Origin: Knufia peltigerae
Lineage: Eukaryota; Ascomycota; Eurotiomycetes; Chaetothyriales; Trichomeriaceae
Assembly (NCBI GenBank): GCA_030247855.1
Contig: JAPDRN010000009.1
Span: 434,001-498,000 of the forward strand
DNA length: 64,000 nt
Direction: 5' to 3'
In this document: positions 58,076 to 64,000 of the stretch, piece by piece
How the letters are laid out: each line of letters begins with the position of its first letter
How positions within the stretch are numbered: the stretch's first letter is position 1
Program-made: the position numbers and the translations under genes
The notes under the pieces: generated by a model
The model's input: the letters and a program-made list of their open reading frames with translations, nothing else
The model's database searches: none
Told to the model about the DNA's origin: nothing

Positions 58076-60662
58076 ATGACCGATGAAGATCAAGAACCGA
58101 CTCCGCGAACGGACGAGTCGCGGCTCGTTCGGCGCGATGCATCGCCTAGTGATACTCAATCATCAAGGCCACGGAAGCAACGTCGACTAGCCACCGAGGA
58201 GAGACAACGTGCCGTGCGAGCTTGTGATGGCTGTCGGAAAGTCAAGGAGAAGTGCGAAGGTGGTGTGCCATGCCGCCGTTGTAGCCACTTTGGGAGACCT
58301 TGCGAGTTTAAAGACATGCCCTCCAAAATACCCAGCCTGATATCGCAACAGGGGAGGTTTGTGTCTCTTGCCTTGTAAAATTCCTTTATCTGACATAAGC
58401 ATTCCAGTATCGAAGCATCTGAGGTTTCAGTAGACGAGGTCCTCGAACGCTCCAAATATATGGAACGCATCTTGAAGCACAGGCTTCCACACTTGGAGTT
58501 TAGCACCCGAAATCTTCGAGATGAGGCTCAAGCTCTGGACCCGACGAGTGTCGTTCGGCACAGCGACGCAGACCAGGCAGTAAATCAGGATGATGGCGAT
58601 GTTGAGATCGAGGACGAGAGAGCCACACTGGATCCGATTACAGAAAATGTTGCTCGTAAGTACGAGAACCTAGCCACCTTCGCCTGCTAACTTTGACAGA
58701 TTATTCCGGCGAGTTCTCCTACTGGAACTTCTCTATGAGGATAAAAAAGCATGTAAATGCTCTGATGCTGACCTCCGACGATCAGGTAAATTGCTATTAC
58801 CAAGGATGAAGCAAACGAAACGAATCTAATATGTTTTCGTATAGACTTCCGCGACCTCACCCTACTACTCACGGGAAGCGCTCCTTTCAGAAGCTCGAAA
58901 TCTCCTCGAGACGCTTTCCTGCTGCCCACCTCGCCAAATAGCAGAGTTTCTTGTTCATGTTTTCTTCAAGCATGCCGCTATTAACTTTTTCTACGTTGAT
59001 AGATCCTGGGTTAGCGACAAAATCATTCAGGTGTATGACCGACCTTCCACTTTGACTTCGAAGGATGCTGCTACTGCGAGCATTATCCTAATGATCTTTG
59101 CTGTTGGCAGCCAATATGCACATCTAGAATCTCTCGATCGACAAGGTAGTGCCAAGGACTCGCACGACCATGAGGCTGGGAATGTGTTCTACCAACATGC
59201 AGCAAAATTACTCCCTGATATTCTACATCTAGGGTCCTTGGAAAGCGTGCAGGCTTGCCTGCTTTTCGGACTCTACGCGCTTCCACTCGATGCTTCCGGA
59301 CTTGCTTATGTATATTTGAACATGGCAATAAAGTTGGCGATGCAAAACGGTATGCATCGGAATATCCCAGGCAATACCTTCAGTGCTACAATCATGGAAA
59401 CGAGAAATCGTGTCTGGTGGACTGCGTACTGCACTGAGAAGAAAATCGGGATTTTTCACGGCCGTCCATTATCGGTACTCCCCTCGGATATCGACGCGAC
59501 TCTTCCTCGAGATGATCGAGCAGACATGTCTCGAATTCCGCATACGCTAGTGTCAATTCGACTTGTGGATCGTCTTGGTGCATTGTCAAACGAGATCATG
59601 CTGCTTCGTACCTGTCAGAAGCACGAAGTTTCGGGGATCCTCAATCGCTTGGTCGCAATGAAGGACGATCTGAGGTCTTGGTGGGAGGCGTTACCGACAG
59701 GGCCAGCTGGGCAAAAAGTCTCACCTCAATCGCCGCACTTTCGTCCCAATACTCATCTTCAGCTGGAATATTGTCTGCTGCGCATGTTTGCTGGAAGGCC
59801 ATTCCTTCTGACACTCATGACAGCAGACGCGAGCCCGCCCTCAATGGCAGAGACCAATGGTACTCCGCTTGCCACCAAGAGTTCGACAGATAAAGCCCCT
59901 CCGAGCGTGAGGGCAAACGCGAAGGGTAGCTCCCGTACAGCTATACTCGTTGATGACTGTGCTCAGGCCGCAAAAGAAGCGATAGACATTTGCGTATATC
60001 TTCGGTCAACTGGAGCGGGACTTGCGCGAGCATCCTACGTGGAATACAGCTCCTGTAGAGCTTCATTACTGGTTTTGATTGCCTACTGCATACAGAACCA
60101 AACAGACGAATTTTACGACACTCTTGGAAAAGGACTAGACATCATCCGCGAGATGTCGACGGTTGGTGAATCCGCCAAGAGTGAAGTATTCTTGATCGAA
60201 TCTTTGGAGCAGGCATTGAAACGACTACACTTCTTTCGGGAGAAGGCAAACCCCAACAAGCATCGGGAGCCATTGAATCCTATTTCTGGATACGAGAACT
60301 TCAGACAATGGACAAGAGCTTCAACCTCGAAGGATAATCCAGATTTCTCCACAAACGATCCAGCTGTGCAGAATCACCATCGTCAGGGTCGTGGGAGTAA
60401 TTCGCCGTTCGCCGATGCAATGCTGCCAAATTCACGCTTGGCCCACATCAGCAATGATCTCTGGGACGCAAGCCACCCTTTCAGTAGTAACAATGATGCT
60501 GAATTCAATGGGCTGAACACTTTGCAATCAGCCGCAGGGTCCGCATTCTTCGCGATGGAAAACTTTGCTCCCACGTCCGATGGCTTCGTTCACCCAGAGA
60601 GCCAGTTGCTGGAGAACTTTTTAGCAATTCCTGACTATGAGTTTCCTTTCCAGACCGAATAA
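58076..60662 (+). CDS. Zn2Cys6 transcription factor with fungal-specific regulatory domain
   Basis: Exons are 58076-58356, 58408-58655, 58700-58785 and 58845-60662, giving 810 residues in frame. The Zn2Cys6 cluster has cysteines at residues 50, 53, 60, 66, 69 and 76, preceded by a basic stretch R-P-R-K-Q-R-R. A short helix (about 100-115) may be the dimerisation coil. After a linker, H-Y-S-G-E-F-S-Y-W-N-F-S and the fungal transcription-factor middle homology region run from about 176 to 520, with the signature R-N-R-V-W-W-T-A-Y and G-R-P-L near 330-360. The C-terminal 200 residues are Asn/Ser-rich and probably activate transcription. One donor is the uncommon GTTTGT (58357). The target genes cannot be read from the sequence. 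It converges with the GABA transaminase gene. Confidence 0.93.
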
Positions 60663-60971
60663 ACAGCGTCCCTCAAACACCGACATTTGCGTTCATCAAC
60701 CTGCATCCGACCCAAAGACATTTTCAAGCTTCGAAAAAAATTCTATGCTCAAATCAGCAATGTGCCATGAGACCGAAAAGCATGGAAGCCTCGATGGAAC
60801 TTTCAAGTTGATATTTGCATCTCGATACCACTAATTCAGAAACCTACGTGCTGTGGTTATCCCCTTGGGATCAAATGCGAGTTAATGAACCTCTCCCGGA
60901 CGCATGAATTCGACACATCATGACGAGCTCTTCGGCTCCTGCCAGTCCTTCTGTTGGTCGCCATAGAGAAC
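60663..60971. other. Intergenic between convergent genes
   Basis: This 309 bp interval carries the 3' regions of the Zn2Cys6 gene and the GABA transaminase gene. No other feature is seen. Confidence 0.5.
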
Positions 60972-62460
60972 CTACTTGAGTGCCCGCTCAAGCGTCTGTA
61001 CTAATCGAGGTATCTGGTCCTCCTCGAAGATGAGCATAGGCCTCAGGCGGACTGTCCTGACTCCACAAGTACCGATATTGACTCCAAGGCTTCTCATTGC
61101 CCCAACTAGTGTGGCGGCGTTCCTTGTATCGAACGCTATATAAGTTCCTTGGCCCTTACCACGCAAATTCTGGATATCGTCTGGAAATCTCTTTGCAAGT
61201 TCTGCGAGCTCGGTGTAAAGTTTTTCGCCGACCTTGGCAGTTTGCTCGACAAGATTTCTGTCGATTATCTCGCTTATGACCGCATTGCACATCAAGACAC
61301 GTGCAGGATCGCCAATCCAGGTGTTGAACTGTCTGTACGCTTTATCTGGAGTTAGGCTATCGTCACCAAAGAAGTAGCCGGCGGTTTGAGCCTTTTTCGA
61401 AAATGTCACCATGTCTGGGGGGCTACTGAGTTGCCAGTGCTCATGAGCCCAAAATCGGCCTGTGGCTCCGAAACCTAAAGTAAAATCGTCAGCTTTTTTC
61501 TATTCGGGTTACGACATGGATTCACCTACCAGTTTGCACCTCATCAGCGATGAGCATAATGTCATGTCTCTTGGTGATATCACGAAGTCCCTGGAAGAAA
61601 GCCGGGGAGGCATGGTTGTCACCACCTTCGCTCTGGATTGGCTCTACTATGACTGCTGCGACCGGGCAGTGCCTGTTATGATGTCAACAATGTCTAGGAG
61701 AGTCTATCAGACATACATACCAGGAGGCAATAAGCTCTTCGACTTTTTTGAGACAGGCTTCCTCTTCGGCCTTGTTTGCCTCAACATTTTCCTCGAGAGG
61801 ATACTTCAGCGCCGGGAACGGTGCTTGAGGCCAATTGAAGGCAGGAATATCTAGTTTATGAACGGCTTTTGATCGAGTGGTGGACAGACTGCCAAAGCCT
61901 CTGCCATGGAAAGAGTTTTTGAAGCTAAGAATGGCCAGATCAGGCGATCCAGGTGCGGAGTTGTTCATGCAAGACTCGATTTCTTGTTGGGACCATTCGA
62001 CGCCTTCTCCTCGCTGTCGGCGCATGTATCGCATGAACGCAGCTTTGTACGCAAGTTCATTTGCCTCGGACCCGGATTGAGCCGTGAAGACCTTATTATG
62101 GCCTTTTGGTGCAACACGAAGGAGGCCGTCCTTGAGCTGTGCAAGCCAACCTTGAGCGGGGAAGTTTCCGACAGCCGGGCGATTGACGAGCGCATTTACC
62201 ATCTCGGGGGACTTTGCGGTTTCGATCAATCTCGCATTGTTGTAGCCAACGGGGATGGACGCGATCTGAGAGTACACATCGAGGAACTCATTGCCGTCGA
62301 CGTCCACCAGGAAACTGTCGTGGCTTTTCGCATAGTCAACCACAAAATATACTGCCCGAGAATCCCACACTGGATTCAGCTTCTCGACAGTCGTTTTGGA
62401 CACGGGTCCAGGCACTTGTCTGTGCTGGAACGTGGATTCTTCGAGTATGCGGCCTGGCAT
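60972..62460 (-). CDS. gatA: 4-Aminobutyrate aminotransferase (GABA transaminase)
   Basis: Exons are 61721-62460, 61530-61672 and 60972-61474, with introns of 48 and 55 bp, giving 461 residues. Landmarks of the PLP class III aminotransferases appear in order: Q-S-G-S-E-A-N-E near 125, F-H-G-R-G-F near 180, A-A-V-I-V-E-P-I-Q-S-E-G-G-D-N-H near 255, I-A-D-E-V-Q-T-G-F (restored by splicing) near 290, and the PLP lysine in T-F-S-K-K near 319. The closing R-L-R-P-M-L-I-F segment fits the eukaryotic GABA-T group. The enzyme moves the amino group of GABA to 2-oxoglutarate, giving succinate semialdehyde for the GABA shunt. There is no clear mitochondrial presequence, so a cytosolic location is likely. 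Confidence 0.93.
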
Positions 62461-63600
62461 TGTGAGAGTTGAACGAATGCAAGGGCACCCGTCGTGATTT
62501 AATGTGTTGTTGAATAGTGCAAATCTTCGGGGCCCCGGTGCCTAGAGCGTCGATATATATACTTCCGTTGTGCCGCCTATACCTTCCTCGTCTGGATCTC
62601 GTGGTCAGACTTACAGTTATGTAATTCTCAGGTAAAGCAACGAGGTGCTCCCTGAGCCGGCCGCCTCTCCCATGAAATGCCGGTTTCACGGGAGCAAGAG
62701 AACGAGTTGTAATTTGCTACAATGAGGCCCAGAGGCTCCACTCACCGGGCCGGTGCACAGCCGGGTGAAAACTTCTGCGTTGAAGGCTCCTGTATTCCCT
62801 CAAAACATGTGCGAAGATGTCAGGGGATTGTGGCAAGAAAGGGATAGATTCTCATGTACGACGATGTCTAGGCTCCTCAAAACATTCACATGACCCTGCA
62901 ATGTACTCGAGCGAAGTGTAGATCGAGGTGTAGAATGTGAAGCATCGATCTCCGTCATCGGCGGAAGCTCGGTCGAGACACATCGATACAGCAGTGAGAA
63001 TGTTCTATGTATCGCTTTCTCGACATCCCTCAAGTTGGCTTTTGAGAAGGTGGCAATGTTGTACACTTACCTCGAGCGTTCCGTAAAATCTACTATATAT
63101 ATGTGTGTGTGCGGGTGTTGGAAATCGATTTGGAAATGCCGGTGCGGTTTTAAGCGGCATGTCACCCCGAGCCCAATACGATCTGATTTCTTTGCACTGC
63201 TGTTGCTGTGCTCCATCCTAGAAAGCAGCCAGTTCCAGAGTCAACAAGGCTACATCTCACAGCATTAGGCCAGGATTGTTCGTTGATGAGCGTTCAGGAA
63301 CCTGTCATACATGTACCTTGGCTCACGTTCTCAGTGATCCTCCAATCATGTTCGTCAGACTCGGCATGTAACCTTCTCTGAATCTCGACGAGACGGACTG
63401 TTTGTCCTTTCCTATTCTCTCCAGCTTTGATCGGCAACGTGCATCCCAGCTTCGACGGTCTAATTGGATTGTTTTCTTGCGCGTCCGGGACCAAGGAATC
63501 GGCATGCCTCGATATGAAGGCCTCAAATCCCGACCTTGCCGGCGCCCTCTCAGAGATTTTGACTTCTTCTAACATTCTTGGACGATTCTGGCAGAGCAAT
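62461..63600. promoter_or_regulatory. Divergent promoter region, GABA transaminase and acid-phosphatase-like gene
   Basis: The two genes are read away from this 1.14 kb region. A TATATATA run at 62553-62561, about 95 bp upstream of the GABA transaminase start, is a TATA-box candidate. A second TA run with an adjoining TG run lies at 63091-63110. No gene is recognised between them. Confidence 0.5.
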
Positions 63601-64000
63601 ATGGTGTCGCGGTTCGGAAGCCTCTTTCTCTTCGGTTCTCTGGCCAAGGGTATCGCAGCTCAGTGCTCGCAACAAATTGGAAGCGTTGACCTGAGCTGGC
63701 ACGCCCCTAACCAGACCCATATCAATGACCTCGGCTTTGTGATCAACGGTACTGGTGCCAATGGGTTCATCTACAATAGCTCCATCACTCCGGCGACAGC
63801 TGGATACAGCACGTACAACTGGTGCAACATGCCTCATGTGCGACAGCAGGAATATGTCAAAGCTCCTGAAGGCTACAAGTTGGAGTATGTCGAATTGGTA
63901 TGTGGTTGCGGAATCGTGACTATCTAGGCATTTTTCTGACAATGCTATAGATTCAACGACATCACAAACGTACACCTTAGTATGTACTCGCTGTGTAATT
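63601..64000 (+). CDS. Histidine acid phosphatase-family secreted protein, 5' part only
   Basis: Exon 1 is 63601-63897 and exon 2 is 63951-63979, where the next donor GTATGT begins; the remainder lies beyond the right edge. The protein starts with a signal peptide (about residues 1-21), then N-glycosylation sites and the family block Y-S-T-Y-N-W-C-N-M-P-H-V-R-Q-Q-E-Y-V. Splicing gives I-Q-R-H-H-K-R-T-P-Y, the R-H-x-x-R-x-P catalytic signature of histidine acid phosphatases, with His where most members have Gly. Fungal members of this sub-branch are usually annotated as phosphoglycerate-mutase-like or acid phosphatase proteins; activity is not certain. Without the second intron the frame would stop at a TAG at once, so the intron is needed. 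Confidence 0.85.

Overview
The window is nuclear DNA of a filamentous ascomycete (Pezizomycotina). Genes are interrupted by introns of about 44-125 bp with GT..AG ends and CTAAC/CTGAC-like branch points. The gene set (Zn2Cys6 factor, DUF1996 secreted protein, DUF6536 membrane protein, SulP permease, GH31 enzyme, GABA transaminase) is typical of that group. The style fits Eurotiomycetes or a neighbouring class, but I cannot fix the genus. There is no CRISPR array, rRNA, convincing tRNA or intact transposon.

Layout. 1-5.6 kb is almost without genes: a possible partial gene runs off the left edge, then comes a long stretch whose pyrimidine-rich strand switches near 1.4-2.0 kb. 5.6-11.6 kb (minus strand) holds a probable mitochondrial protein of unknown function and a DUF1996 secreted protein with a Ser/Thr-rich tail. 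11.6-13.9 kb is empty. 13.9-21.1 kb holds clathrin light chain (+), a 1303-residue unknown protein (-) and arginine methyltransferase Rmt2 (+). 21.1-26.2 kb holds two divergent membrane proteins: DUF6536, and a membrane-anchored aspartic-protease-like protein without recognisable catalytic aspartates. 26.8-36.2 kb looks metabolic: a short-chain dehydrogenase, an 8-exon thiolase-like enzyme, a DUF1275 membrane protein with an unresolved 5' end, and a SulP sulfate-type permease. 36.2-39.9 kb is a second gene-poor block.

39.9-50.9 kb holds a GH31 glycosidase, an LSH/HELLS-type SNF2 remodeler, the replicative helicase subunit MCM2 and a UBR7-type ubiquitin ligase. MCM2 and UBR7 diverge from a 430 bp promoter with three ACGCG cores, and the LSH promoter also carries ACGCGT, which suggests G1/S (MBF-type) control. 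51.7-63.9 kb holds an AT-hook-like protein, a dual-specificity phosphatase-like protein, a mitochondrial K+/H+ exchange-related protein, a Zn2Cys6 transcription factor, GABA transaminase and the start of a histidine acid phosphatase-family protein that runs off the right edge.

Exon boundaries were inferred by hand from splice consensus, reading-frame continuity and family resemblance; no database search or transcript data were available. Most multi-exon models sum to a whole number of codons, which supports them.
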